Below are positions 16,740 to 26,464 of a stretch of DNA of 37,103 nt, piece after piece (position 1 is the stretch's first letter; each line of letters starts with the position of its first letter). Source of the DNA: Okeania sp. SIO3I5. GTDB taxonomy: Bacteria > Cyanobacteriota > Cyanobacteriia > Cyanobacteriales > Microcoleaceae. A program made the translations under genes and the position numbers. Location of the stretch: contig NZ_JAAHHT010000077.1 of NCBI RefSeq assembly GCF_010672085.1, positions 1 through 37,103 of the forward strand, given 5' to 3'. The notes beneath the pieces were generated by a model. It made no database searches, was not told the DNA's origin, and was given only the letters and a program-made list of their open reading frames with translations.

Positions 16740-18239
16740 CTAAATACCAAAAAGAGTTTGAATCCTATTTCTAATTCGAGTCAAGGGAGTATCTTCAGAA
16801 GAACTCAAATCTAATAATCCTAACTCTCGTAATTCTTCTCTACGTTCATAAAGTTTTTGGGAAATATCAACAGCTAAACTTGGAGATTCTTCTAAGAACC
16901 TTTGTAAATCGTGTTGCTCTATTACAAATAAAATTGAATCTTCGACAGTCTTTACTGTAGCTGTACGAGGAGAACCTAACAATAAAGACATTTCTCCAAA
17001 AAATTCTCCTTCGTGGAGAGTGGCGATATACTTACAATTTTTTTCAGAAATAACTTCAACAGCACCGGAAAGAATAATATAAAAAGAATATCCCACATCA
17101 TTTTCTTGACATACAATTTGTCCTTTAGGGAATAATTGTCTATAGCCATATTCTATTAATTGTCGGAGCTTTAAGTCGCTAAAACTTTCAAAATAAGTTA
17201 CTCTCTTAAGTAAATCGCGTAAAGTCAAATTACTAAGAGATACTGGTGTTGATTTTTTACTTTTAGGTTGAATACTATTCTGTTTCTGCTCCGAAGAAAT
17301 ACCATCTGGCAAAAACACTTCACTTTCACTTGTATTGATAGTATTAATATTATTAAATAACCAACTTAAATCTTGTGGATTTTTTAACCATAAATCTCTC
17401 TGGGGAAAAGGGATAACTATATCTCGCTGATTAAATTCATGCTCAATCAAAAAATTTAAAGAACTTGTAATTGGATCGATATCTTGAGGATGATCGATCC
17501 AAACTAATAACTCAAAATCTAAAGAACTATCACCAAAACCTTTAAACCATACTTTAGGAGAAGGATTTTTTAATATATTTCTTTCAGTTCTAGCAACATC
17601 TAATAATGCTTCTGTTACTAACACCGGATCTGTACCATAAGCAACTCCAACCGGAATATGCAGACGACTTTTCGGATCTTTGTAACTCCAGTTAATAATA
17701 TTATTTTCAACAAATTTAATGTTAGGTACAATTACAAATATACCATCAAGAGTACGCACAGTTGTAGATCGAATAGAGATACTTTCTACTGTACCTAATA
17801 AATTGTCTACCTCAATAAAATCTCCTACTTTAATTGGCTGTTCAAATAATAGGGTTAAACCACTGATAAAATTACTTGCAAGATTTTGCAGTCCAAAACC
17901 AATTCCTATTCCTAAAACACCAGCTAAAACAGTAAGAGTTCTTAAGTCTATACCTGCTCTTTGTAAAACAATTAAAATTCCTAAAGTTGCAATTATATAA
18001 ATAATAACTGTGGCGATCGCTTCTTTACTACCTCGGTCTAAACCCATACGAGTTAGCAATAATCTTTTGATTCCTATTCCAATGGTACGGGAAATAATTA
18101 ATACGACTACGCCTAATAGAATTAGTCTGACAATAGCACTTATAGAAAGATGATTATCTCCAATATAAAAAAGTGGATTTGTTAATGTTCTTGATAGGTT
18201 TTGAAACCATTGTTTCCCTTGTAAAATAATCCAATTCAT
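16740..18239 (-). CDS. MscS-type mechanosensitive channel with cyclic-nucleotide-binding domain
   Basis: A 499-residue inner-membrane channel. Hydrophobic segments lie at about 30-50, 75-95 and 100-130. The third is the pore-lining helix, with VLAGVLGIGIGFGLQNLASN, followed by FIEVDNLLGTVESISIRSTT of the beta domain, so the MscS core is clear. Residues about 355-475 form a CRP-like cyclic-nucleotide-binding domain, including GEFFGEMSLLLGSPRTATV, the phosphate-binding cassette with Glu and Arg. Channels with this fusion are known to be modulated by cyclic nucleotides in bacteria. An adenylate cyclase is encoded at 30976-32382 in this window. The start is ATG 18239; no strong ribosome site. The stop abuts a heptamer array. 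Confidence 0.92.
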   Translation of the reverse strand: MNWIILQGKQWFQNLSRTLTNPLFYIGDNHLSISAIVRLILLGVVVLIISRTIGIGIKRLLLTRMGLDRGSKEAIATVIIYIIATLGILIVLQRAGIDLRTLTVLAGVLGIGIGFGLQNLASNFISGLTLLFEQPIKVGDFIEVDNLLGTVESISIRSTTVRTLDGIFVIVPNIKFVENNIINWSYKDPKSRLHIPVGVAYGTDPVLVTEALLDVARTERNILKNPSPKVWFKGFGDSSLDFELLVWIDHPQDIDPITSSLNFLIEHEFNQRDIVIPFPQRDLWLKNPQDLSWLFNNINTINTSESEVFLPDGISSEQKQNSIQPKSKKSTPVSLSNLTLRDLLKRVTYFESFSDLKLRQLIEYGYRQLFPKGQIVCQENDVGYSFYIILSGAVEVISEKNCKYIATLHEGEFFGEMSLLLGSPRTATVKTVEDSILFVIEQHDLQRFLEESPSLAVDISQKLYERREELRELGLLDLSSSEDTPLTRIRNRIQTLFGI

Positions 18240-18479
18240 ACTTGTTTTGAAAATATTTTTACTTATACTAAATTTCGTGTATTCTGCCTACAGATTATTG
18301 AGATTAAGGAGTAGGGTTTTTAGGTATAATAGATTTTGGCTTAATGGTTACTAATTGTTAAAAATATTATGGAACCTTACTACTTATTAGTTAATAACTG
18401 AAGTTTTGAGAAAATGAGGAAATATAGCATTATTTCTAGGAATTGGTTTTACAGATAAAATTTTTCAGCTAACCACAAT

Positions 18480-19648
18480 AAATGAAAATGTTTGTGCTTT
18501 TCCGCTAAGAAGAGATAAATGGAAAGATTTGATCGAGGAAAAACAAGCAGACATTTTTTTTGTGGAGGAGCTTCACAGGATGAAAGTTTTCTGGCATCCT
18601 TTCTGGGGAAAATTCCTAGATATTTGATTATCTCTGAGCTAGGAAATTTAGTTGAATAATAAGTCATGCTTAGGGGCGAGTAAACCACACTAACATTTAT
18701 AATATCAGAATTTTTGAAAGGATGCAACTAAAAATCCTTTGACGCGCCGTTTTTTTAGGAGCTTTAGAAAATGCAAATGTTGGTGGTTTTCACTAAGCAG
18801 AGATAAATGGAAAGATTTGATCGAGGAAAAACAAGCAGACATTTTTTTTGTGGAGGAGCTTCACAGGATGAAAGTTTTCTGGCATCCTTTCTGGGGAAAA
18901 TTCCTAGATATTTGATTATCTCTGAGCTAGGAAATTTAGTTGAATAATAAGTCATGCTTAGGGGCGAGTACACCCAACTAACATTTATAATATCAGAATT
19001 TTTGAAAGGATGCAACTAAAAATCCTTTGACGCGCCGTTTTTTTAGGAGCTTTAGAAAATGCAAATGTTGGTGGTTTTCACTAAGAAGAGATAAATGGAA
19101 AGATTCGATCAAGGAAAAACAAGCAGACATTTTTTTTGTGGAGGAGCTTCACAGGATGAAAGTTTTCTGACATCCTTTCTGGGGAAAATTCCTAGATATT
19201 TTATGATCTCTGAGCTAGGGAATTTAGTTGAATAATAAGTCATGCGTAGGGGCGAGTACACCCCACTAACATTTATAATATCAGAATTTTGGTGAGGATG
19301 CAACTAAAAATCCTTTGACGCGCCGTTTTTTTAGGAGCTTTAGAAAATGCAAATGTTGGTGGTTTTCACTAAGAAGAGATAAATGGAAAGATTCGATCAA
19401 GGAAAAACAAGCAGACATTTTTTTACGGGAGGAGCTTCACAGGATGAAAGCTTTCTGGCATCCTTTCTGGGGAAAATTCCTAGATATTTGATTATCTCTG
19501 AGCTAGGAAATTTAGTTGAATAATAAGTCATGCGTAGGGGCGAGTACACCCCACTAACATTTATAATATCAGAATTTTTGAAAGGATGCAACTGAAAATC
19601 CTTTGACGCGCGGTTTTTTAGGAGCTTTAGAAAATGAAAATGTTTGTG
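18480..19648. repeat. Four tandem copies of a 288-bp repeat
   Basis: The marker gatgcaacta falls at 18721, 19009, 19297 and 19585, exactly 288 bp apart. The outer edges, aaatgaaaatgtttgtg at 18480-18496 and 19632-19648, are 1152 bp (4 x 288) apart, while inner junctions read aaatgcaaatgttggtg. Copies are nearly identical, with scattered substitutions and one change in the T/A-rich segment of copy 4. Each contains possible hairpins (ttcctag with ctaggaa, aggatg with catcct). Minus-strand frames of 64-92 codons recur but end between units and vary in sequence, so I do not call them genes. The flanks 18240-18479 and 19649-19728 have nothing recognisable. Confidence 0.95.
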
Positions 19649-19728
19649 ATTTGTAGTTATAGAAAATGAAGATATCTAGTTATTAACCAGGGAAAAATTC
19701 CCTGGCTAAAATAATAGGAAAGTATTCT

Positions 19729-20967
19729 CTATTTTAAAATTGTTTTAGAGACAATTCTTGTTTTTTTCCGGTCTGCTTCTGAAAGTTCTCCTCCATCTTG
19801 TAAGCGAGTAGCACTGGTTTGTAAAACAGTTGCCGCCCCTGTATCTCCCATTTGTAATGCCGTTTTAGCTGCTGTTTGTAACATTGTAGCTGCACCTGCT
19901 CTGTCGCCCTGTTGTAATTTTGTTTCAGCTATTTGAGTTTGCCTATATTTTGCTAAAGCTAAAATATGATTTTGTACTTGAGGGTCAATTTGAGGTTGGT
20001 ATTTTTGCATAAAATTAGCTTCAACTAAAATCGATTCCGAAAGTAAACCTTCTTGACTTTGAGCAGGGTCATCATAACGAATTTGTAATTTAGCAATTGT
20101 TTGTTTTCCTTCTGGTAATTGCCCAATATAAATATTAACTAAAACGACTCTTTCGACATCTTTCATTAAATCTCCCAGTCTGACCATAAACTCATCACCC
20201 TCTTTTTGTACTGGCAATTCAATAGTATCTGGCGCCACTTGTGCAATAGGTTTAAGTTCTGCCAACCTAACTTTAGGCATTAAAGAAAATCGTAAATAAG
20301 AGTTAGTAAGTCCTACAGATTGAATCCGATTAAATAATTTTCCAAATTCTTCTATTGCCTGTTCTGGTTGTTGAATATAAGCAAGAGTTCCCCCTCCAGC
20401 ATCAGCAATTTTTTCCAAAATATCTTGATTCCAATCATCACCAAATCCTAGAGAATTTAGAGTTAAATTATAGTCTGTTGCCAACTTTGCTAACTTGAGA
20501 CAACGGTCATTATCTCCATGTTCATTTTCTCCATCAGTTAATATAAATGCCTGAGAAATAGAATCTTTTTGACCCTTACCTAACTCTTCTATTCCTAACT
20601 TTAAACCTTCATCAATAGCAGTACCACCAGACGCTCTTAACTTATTAATTTCACGCTTAATACTAGCAGAATCATTAATAATTTGATTACTAACAATTAC
20701 TTTAGCACGATGATCAAAAGCAACAACCGAAAGGCGATCGCCTGACTTCAATTTCTCCACAAGTTGTCCTGCTGCTTGTTTGACTGTTTCTAGTGGTTTT
20801 CCTTCCATAGAACCACTGTGGTCTAAAATTAAACAGAGGTTTAATGGTACAGTCCTTTCTAATTCATCAGTTATAGCCGAAATAGATAAGGCCACTTGCC
20901 GTTGAGATGAAGATTGAGAGGCATCAATATTAGTATCGTTGAGAGCTGAATTTAGATTAACTTTCAT
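19729..20967 (-). CDS. VWA (von Willebrand factor A) domain protein
   Basis: A 412-residue protein without signal peptide or membrane helices. A VWA domain spans about 42-225, with a complete metal-ion-dependent adhesion site: D49-x-S51-x-S53 in DHSGSM, T116 in SGGTAID and D145 in ILTDGEN. The C-terminal half includes beta-rich stretches and an alanine/glutamine-rich helical end (QGDRAGAATMLQTAAKTALQ), as in cytoplasmic bacterial VWA proteins similar to those beside FHA or protein-kinase genes. No such partner is adjacent. The function is therefore only metal-dependent protein binding, partner unknown. Start ATG 20967, without a strong ribosome site. Confidence 0.9.
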   Translation of the reverse strand: MKVNLNSALNDTNIDASQSSSQRQVALSISAITDELERTVPLNLCLILDHSGSMEGKPLETVKQAAGQLVEKLKSGDRLSVVAFDHRAKVIVSNQIINDSASIKREINKLRASGGTAIDEGLKLGIEELGKGQKDSISQAFILTDGENEHGDNDRCLKLAKLATDYNLTLNSLGFGDDWNQDILEKIADAGGGTLAYIQQPEQAIEEFGKLFNRIQSVGLTNSYLRFSLMPKVRLAELKPIAQVAPDTIELPVQKEGDEFMVRLGDLMKDVERVVLVNIYIGQLPEGKQTIAKLQIRYDDPAQSQEGLLSESILVEANFMQKYQPQIDPQVQNHILALAKYRQTQIAETKLQQGDRAGAATMLQTAAKTALQMGDTGAATVLQTSATRLQDGGELSEADRKKTRIVSKTILK

Positions 20968-21697
20968 AAATGTACTAGGAATTTTTCTACTACTTATTTA
21001 AATATATCTCCACAAATACAGGGAAAAATTTCGATATTTTTATCAAAAAACTAGGTTACTCAATCAGTTATCGGTTATCAGTATCTCTTTTATCCCTTTG
21101 CAAGATGAGAATTGAGACTTTATTTCTTGGTCAGCAGAAAATATCTTAACAATTTTATCTAAATTTTACTGTAACTATCTATGGATGAATTTGGTATAAT
21201 TTTAGCAAAATATTTACTCAGACAAAAAAGCAATATACTCTGCCAATTATTTAGAGTCTGCTAAAAAAGTATTCTGTAAGGATAAAGGATAGGGAAGAAT
21301 GAACAGTTTTCGTGTTAATTTAATCCCATTACTTGCCTAATTTATTTTCAAAAAATGTATTCGGAATTTTCCAATAAAAAAATATATGATTACTCTGAAT
21401 TTAGTGAGTAGGGAAATTAGGCAGCAAAACAAATATGTCTACTTCAAAAATTGGATAATTTATTTTTTTGTATACCCTTAATGTGGGATATTATCAAATC
21501 TCTTAACTGCCAGTTAGTTAAAAAATTTGAGACTTCTTATTCCTCTTAATGGATCGAAAACTTAATTTGATTGAGTAAGTAGTATAATAAGAGTCAATAA
21601 TAATAAAAATTTATAAATGCTCTGAGGATTTAGTAATTCTAACCCCTTGATTTATGAGATTAGTTGAGAGATTTATGATTCAGAAACATCATTTGAC
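20968..21697. other. Intergenic region with no recognised gene
   Basis: AT-rich; a short cagttatcggttatcagta near 21066 is a degenerate heptamer. agagtctgctaaaaaagta near 21250 weakly resembles the TIR ends of the 245-bp elements. Nothing else is identifiable. Confidence 0.45.
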
Positions 21698-21836
21698 TAT
21701 AGCAATCCTCAATAGGTTGTAACAATTCAAAAACTAGAAATAAACTCCAAAACTCTTACCCATTGCCCATTGTCCCAAACCTCCATGCCAAAAATAAAGC
21801 AGCATTTTTGCCACGAATATGCGGAGGATTGCTATA
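21698..21836. mobile_element. 139-bp MITE
   Basis: Perfect 13-bp inverted ends tatagcaatcctc (21698-21710) and gaggattgctata (21824-21836) with a non-coding interior. It is about 215 bases upstream of clpR; the stretch between them shows no further feature. Confidence 0.75.
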
Positions 21837-22051
21837 TATTTTTATCAACTATTTAGTCAAAAAATCAAGTAATTGTAAATCAATCATGTTTATTTTTGCC
21901 TAATAATTATCGTAAAATCCACACCTAGACAGAAAAAGTTATTTTTGGTATAAATATCAAGGTTACATTATAAAGAAAGACTTGCTCAGATAAAATTACA
22001 ACACGCTAATATAATAACAAGATAGTACAATCATTATTAGGAATTATAGTC

Positions 22052-22741
22052 ATGGAATCACCAATCAAAGCAGTTCAAACAAGCACTTACTATGGAGACT
22101 CCTCTTTTCGCACGCCACCCCCTGACTTAGAATCTTTAATGTTAAAAGAGCGAATCGTTTATTTGGGATTACCATTATTTTCATCAGATGAAGTCAAAAG
22201 AAATGTCGGTATTGATGTTACCCAATTAATTATTGCTCAACTACTTTATTTACAATTTGATAATCCCGAAAAACCAATTTATTTTTATATCAATTCTACA
22301 GGCACTTCTTGGTATACAGGAGATGCAATTGGTTTTGAAACAGAAGCATTTGCTATTTGTGACACCATGAGTTATGTCAAACCACCAATTCATACAATAT
22401 GTATTGGTCAAGCTATGGGTACAGCAGCAATGATTTTGTCTGCAGGCACAAAAGGATTTCGGGCAAGTTTACCTCATGCTACCATCGTTTTGAATCAAGC
22501 TAAAACAGGAGCAAGAGGTCAAGCAACAGATATTTCGATTAGAGCAAAAGAGGTTTTAGCTAATAAGACAACTTTTTTAAATATTCTGTCTAAAAATACA
22601 GGTCAATCAGTAGAAAAGATTGCTAAAGATACAGATAGAATGCTCTATATGACCCCAGAAATAGCTAAAGAATATGGTCTAATAGATCAAGTTTTGGCAA
22701 GTAGAAAAGAACTACCAAAACCTTTACCTGCTACTGTTTAA
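22052..22741 (+). CDS. clpR: ClpR, catalytically inactive ClpP paralogue
   Basis: A 229-residue ClpP-fold protein that in cyanobacteria and plastids forms a mixed ring with an active ClpP (ClpP3) and works with a Clp ATPase. Aligned to the active paralogue at 23119, the catalytic serine position is G123 (IGQAMGTAAM) and the histidine position is N148 (IVLNQA). The aspartate D193 remains (KDTDR). Two triad residues missing is diagnostic of ClpR. The fold motifs EKPIYFYINSTG and GARGQATDI are kept. A typical N-terminal extension is present. An AGGA ribosome site precedes the ATG. It lies 377 bp upstream of clpP3 on the same strand, as in the known clpR-clpP3 pair, but with repeats inserted between them. 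Confidence 0.95.
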   Translation: MESPIKAVQTSTYYGDSSFRTPPPDLESLMLKERIVYLGLPLFSSDEVKRNVGIDVTQLIIAQLLYLQFDNPEKPIYFYINSTGTSWYTGDAIGFETEAFAICDTMSYVKPPIHTICIGQAMGTAAMILSAGTKGFRASLPHATIVLNQAKTGARGQATDISIRAKEVLANKTTFLNILSKNTGQSVEKIAKDTDRMLYMTPEIAKEYGLIDQVLASRKELPKPLPATV

Positions 22742-22789
22742 GTTATCAAGAAAATTAACAACTTTTGGTAAGTAGAAAATAATTATCAG

Positions 22790-22935
22790 GTAAGTATTCA
22801 GCTATCAATTTCATTATCTTGAAAGAAGGAATTGGTATCTTCGTGATTTAAAAGAATTAAAAGTATCGGTAAAAGCTGATTCTTGCTTCATTTTTTAAAA
22901 AGCTGAGAGCTGAGTGCTAATAGCTGAATTCTTAC
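22790..22935. mobile_element. 146-bp MITE between clpR and clpP3 (family C, copy 1)
   Basis: Inverted ends gtaagtattcagct (22790-22803) and agctgaattcttac (22922-22935) differ at one position. The same ends and the interior taaaagaattaaaagt block recur at 33673-33857. It interrupts the expected clpR-clpP3 spacing. Confidence 0.75.
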
Positions 22936-22949
22936 ATTACCAGTACAAT

Positions 22950-23090
22950 ATATTAACTAGAAAATCAGGTCTCAAGACTCCCCTTTTAAGGGCATGAAAA
23001 AAATCAACTTCAGTATTTTCGTTCCCTATTCGGTGGAGGTACTGATAACTGATAACTGATAACTGATAACTGATAACTGAAGTAAGTCCT
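22950..23090 (+). repeat. Dispersed composite repeat with internal heptamers, copy 3
   Basis: Contains ggtctcaagactccccttt, a gatgaaaaa-like block, cttcagtatttt, ggtggaggt and about 5.9 actgata heptamers (23041-23081), in the same order as 4893-5094. It ends about 30 bases before clpP3, so it forms much of that gene's leader. Confidence 0.7.
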
Positions 23091-23118
23091 CAATAAAATC
23101 AAACGGAAAAAAAGTATT

Positions 23119-23709
23119 ATGCCTATAGGTGTTCCAAGTGTTCCTTATCGTCTTCCTGGTAGTCAATATGAAAGGTGGATAGATATTTATACCCGTCTTG
23201 GTCAGGAAAGAATTGTTTTTCTTGGCCAAGAAGTCACAGATGCACTAGCTAATAGAATCGTAGCTTATATGTTGTATTTGGACTCTGACGATCCGAATAA
23301 ACCTATTTATCTTTATATAAATTCTCCTGGTGGTTCTGTAACAGCAGGATTGGCAATTTACGATACTATGCAGTATATCAAAGCAGATATCATTACTATC
23401 TGTTTAGGTTTAGCAGCTTCAATGGGTTCATTTTTATTAGCTGCTGGAACTAAAGGTAAAAGACTAGCTTTACCTAACTCTAGAATTATGATTCACCAAC
23501 CTATGGGAGGTACTCGTGGTCAAGCTACGGATATTGAGATTGAAGCTAAGGAAATTTTACGGGTTAGATCGGAATTAAATAATATGTTGGCAGAGTGTAC
23601 AGGTCAATCTTTGGAAAAGATAGAAAAAGATACTGACCGTGATTATTATATGTCTGCTGAAGAAGCTAAAGAATATGGTCTAATTGACCAAGTAATTGAA
23701 GAACGTTAA
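23119..23709 (+). CDS. clpP: ATP-dependent Clp protease proteolytic subunit (ClpP3 type)
   Basis: A 196-residue serine protease subunit forming the proteolytic chamber for ClpA/C/X-type ATPases. The triad is complete: S101 in [10 protein letters not shown]126 in [10 protein letters not shown] and D171 in [29 protein letters not shown] is canonical. The N-terminus [20 protein letters not shown], with no long propeptide, is that of the cyanobacterial ClpP3. Position next to clpR supports a ClpP3/ClpR mixed ring, the essential form in Synechococcus. Start ATG 23119 with an A/G-rich leader. Confidence 0.95.
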   Translation: MPIGVPSVPYRLPGSQYERWIDIYTRLGQERIVFLGQEVTDALANRIVAYMLYLDSDDPNKPIYLYINSPGGSVTAGLAIYDTMQYIKADIITICLGLAASMGSFLLAAGTKGKRLALPNSRIMIHQPMGGTRGQATDIEIEAKEILRVRSELNNMLAECTGQSLEKIEKDTDRDYYMSAEEAKEYGLIDQVIEER

Positions 23710-24001
23710 AAGTTAAATGAAAGAAGTAGAAAGTAGGAAGGAGTAAAAAGGAAAAAGAAAGTTAGTTGAGGAAATAAATCACTACCGACTGAAGATAGCT
23801 AAGTTCAAAAAAATTGGTGGAAAGTTAAACTAAATGTCTCTATAAAAAAGAGAGAGAGAAATAAATCATTCCGGAAATTTTAACTGAACTGTCTTTCTTT
23901 TTTCCTCTTTCCTCTTCTTTCAAAGGAAGTTAGTTAAATTCAATATTTCCCAAACCAGACTTACTCAAAGAAACTATGTTTATCTAAATGTTGGTAGAAG
24001 A

Positions 24002-25482
24002 CCCGCGCTCTCCATCCCCCCTAATCCCCCTTTGAAAGGGGGGAGGGGAGCGTCGGTGATTAATACCAAACCATGCTATAGTATAGTAACTAATATTAGT
24101 AACGGGTCGATAAAATTGAAAGCCAGGTACAAATACCGCATCTATCCAAACCATGTTCAAATAACTAAATTAAATCAACTATTTGGTTGTTGTAGATATG
24201 TTTGGAATCAAAGTTTAGCACATTGTAATCAATTATATGCCAATGGTCAAAAGAAACCAACTTACGTTGATTTAACTAAGCAATTCATTACTCAGGTCAA
24301 GCAAGAATTAGTTTGGTTAAAAGCAGTCGCATCTACTCCATTACAACAGTCTCTCAAGGATTTAGACCAAGCTTACAAAAACTTTTTTGATGGTTGCAAA
24401 GGTAAACGAAAAGGGATTAAGGTTAAGCCTCCAAAGTTTAAGTCTAAAAAATCTAGGCAATCTGCAAGATTTGTAGGTGATAATTACAAGATTGGTCAAG
24501 ATAAAATTTACTTACCAAAAGTAGGTAATATTAAAATAGTTTGGTCTAGAGAACTACCTAATAAGCCTACCTCTTTGACAATAATCAAAGATTCAGCAAA
24601 TCGTTATTTTGCTAGTTTTGTAGTAGATATAAATCCTGAGCCTTTACCTAAAACTAATAATTCAATAGGAATTGATTTGGGGATTTCGACTTTTGCAACC
24701 TTGAGTAATGGAGATAAAATTAATGCTCCAAAACCTCTCAAGCAAAACCTTAAGAAACTGGCTAAATTCCAGCGTAAATTTGCTCGTACTGAAAAAGGCA
24801 GCAAGCGTCGTGAGAGACGTAGATTAAGAGTAGCTAAACTTCATGCTAAAATTAAAGACATTCGCACAGATTTTCTGCACAAACTGTCAACTGATTTGGT
24901 CAAAAAAAACGACATTATTGTGTTAGAAGATTTGAATGTTTCTGGAATGGTTAAAAACCGCAAATTAGCTAAGGCAATCTCAGACTTAGGCTGGAGAGAA
25001 TTTCGGACTTTAACTGAGGCTAAGTGTGACAAATATGGTAGAGAATTTAGGGTTATTGATAGATGGGAAGCTACAAGTCAAAAATGTTCTAATTGTGGTT
25101 TTAAAGGTGGCAAAAAAGAGCTGAACATTAGAGAATGGACTTGTTTAAATTGTGGTGCATTCCATGATAGAGATCTAAACGCTGCTATTAACATCTTAGA
25201 AATTGTTCAACCAAAAACCAAGGTTGAAATATTTGAAGAAACAGTAGAAGAGAATCCAGTGCCTCCTGCGGAGGAGCTACGCTATCAACTATCACTTTTC
25301 AATGAAGTCGCCGAGGGGCACTCGGAGACAATTAAACGGACACGGAGGAAGCGTCAGACTGGCAAGCCAGCATTTTTCAGTGAGGTGTCAACCCGTTCTG
25401 AGTCATTTGTTCAGCTTAGTCTGTTTGAATGATGGATGGGAATCCCGCGCTGTCTAGTAGAGCAGCGTCGGGAGGATGTCAA
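24002..25482 (+). mobile_element. IS200/IS605-family element with tnpB only (IS1341-like)
   Basis: The left-end hairpin (24002-24056, cccgcgctctcc paired with the ggggagcgtcgg side) and right-end hairpin (about 25443-25472, cccgcgct with agcgtcggg, then aggatgtcaa) bracket one tnpB gene. No Y1 transposase gene is present, so movement needs TnpA in trans. Ends match remnants at 2833-3150, 9887-10140 and 10531-10546. Exact tips are uncertain. The rest of the gap after clpP3 (23710-24001) has nothing recognisable. Confidence 0.8.
24116..25432 (+). CDS. tnpB: TnpB, RNA-guided nuclease of IS200/IS605 transposon
   Basis: About 438 residues from a TTG start that gives the family N-terminus (L/M)KARYKYRIYPN. 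The frame stays open 28 codons upstream, into the left-end hairpin. The RuvC triad is complete: D187 (IGIDLGI), E271 (VLEDLNV) and D353 (HDRDLNAA). The zinc finger has C324, C327, C343 and C346 (CSNCG, CLNCG). The protein should be a functional transposon-encoded nuclease guided by RNA from the element's right end. Residues after about 365 form a low-conservation tail, with PPAEELRYQLSLF and SFVQLSLFE. DNA for that tail overlaps palindromic right-end sequence and is also kept in the deleted copy at 2833-3150. Confidence 0.9.
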   Translation: MKARYKYRIYPNHVQITKLNQLFGCCRYVWNQSLAHCNQLYANGQKKPTYVDLTKQFITQVKQELVWLKAVASTPLQQSLKDLDQAYKNFFDGCKGKRKGIKVKPPKFKSKKSRQSARFVGDNYKIGQDKIYLPKVGNIKIVWSRELPNKPTSLTIIKDSANRYFASFVVDINPEPLPKTNNSIGIDLGISTFATLSNGDKINAPKPLKQNLKKLAKFQRKFARTEKGSKRRERRRLRVAKLHAKIKDIRTDFLHKLSTDLVKKNDIIVLEDLNVSGMVKNRKLAKAISDLGWREFRTLTEAKCDKYGREFRVIDRWEATSQKCSNCGFKGGKKELNIREWTCLNCGAFHDRDLNAAINILEIVQPKTKVEIFEETVEENPVPPAEELRYQLSLFNEVAEGHSETIKRTRRKRQTGKPAFFSEVSTRSESFVQLSLFE

Positions 25483-25582
25483 CCCTGGGGTAAGTCACCG
25501 CAGAAATCAGGAAAAAGGGAAAGAAATTATTCCCGAAATTTTCACGAAACCTTCTGTCCTTTTCCCTCTTCTTTCAAAATCT

Positions 25583-26224
25583 ATGAATATTGCAGATTAT
25601 TATAGAAAATTAGAGCTAAATTTAGGAGCTAGTTTAGGAGAGGTAAAAGCTTCTTATCGACGACTAGCAAGAATGTATCACCCAGATGTTAACCCAAAAG
25701 ATCGGCAAGCTAAAGATAAGTTTATTGCAGTGACGGAAGCTTACAAAATTTTGCTGAGGGTTGCTCCTACTCAAACTGAATTAGCATACAATTCTACTCC
25801 AACATCAACAACTAATAAAAAGTCAAAATCAGAAACTGTATCTTCACAAACTACAGCTCCAAAACAAACAAAAGTTAGGGTAACTCCCAAACAAAAACAA
25901 GATAAAAATCAATTCCACACCTCAGAGATAGAAAAGCAACTTAAACAAAATTATTATTTACAATTAAAACAGTTATTAAAATATAAGAGATATCCCCGGG
26001 CAGTTGCTATAGTAGAAGGTTTAGCTCAGAGAATGCCACAAGACTGGGAAGTCCGACAGTGGCAAGCGATCGCCTATCAACGTTGGGCACGTCACCTTAT
26101 TAGTGAGAGAAAACTAGATAAGGCCAGAAACTATCTAAAGAAAGCACTCAAAACAGACCCCCAAAACCGCGCTCTCTCAGCGGAAGTAGAACATGATTTT
26201 CGTCAATTGGAAAAGATTTATTGA
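25583..26224 (+). CDS. J-domain protein with TPR-like C-terminus
   Basis: A 213-residue protein. Residues 4-65 are a J domain (ADYYRKLELNLGASLGEVKA, H33-P34-D35, TEAYKILL) and would act as DnaK cochaperone. A polar Ser/Thr/Lys-rich linker covers about 70-110. Residues 120-213 are helical and end with a TPR-like repeat (ARNYLKKALKTDPQNRALSA). The start ATG 25583 opens directly into the J domain; the longer frame from 25436 begins inside the right end of the upstream transposon and is rejected. It is followed by a TPR-methyltransferase gene on the same strand after 240 bases that include heptamers. Confidence 0.87.
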   Translation: MNIADYYRKLELNLGASLGEVKASYRRLARMYHPDVNPKDRQAKDKFIAVTEAYKILLRVAPTQTELAYNSTPTSTTNKKSKSETVSSQTTAPKQTKVRVTPKQKQDKNQFHTSEIEKQLKQNYYLQLKQLLKYKRYPRAVAIVEGLAQRMPQDWEVRQWQAIAYQRWARHLISERKLDKARNYLKKALKTDPQNRALSAEVEHDFRQLEKIY

Positions 26225-26247
26225 TTATTTGTATTGTCAGTATAGAA

Positions 26248-26272
26248 GGGAACAGGGAACAGGGAACAGGGA
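26248..26272. repeat. Tandem heptamer (gggaaca, about 3.6 copies)
   Basis: Head-to-tail gggaaca units, followed by degenerate gggaatag units, in the 240-bp gap between two genes. It is the reverse complement of the ttccctg unit at 16676-16737. Confidence 0.85.
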
Positions 26273-26464
26273 ATCAGGAATAGAGAATAGGGAATAGTTG
26301 GAAAAACATTTCTTAGTCTAAGATTAATATCAGTCTATGTCCTAACCAATTCTTTCTTCGTTAGGAACATAAAATATAAAACAGATTCAGTGGTTAATGT
26401 GGTATAACTGACAAGGTAAATATTTTTTGCTTATTTCCTATTATATTCCCTATTCCCTAAAATT

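Noticed and set aside
18449-19591. Four minus-strand frames of 64-92 codons in the 288-bp repeats
   Set aside because: They follow the DNA repeat, end between units, and vary without sign of protein constraint; no recognisable family.
25436-25582. Extended N-terminus of the second J-domain protein
   Set aside because: It is translated from the right end of the upstream transposon; the J domain begins at ATG 25583.
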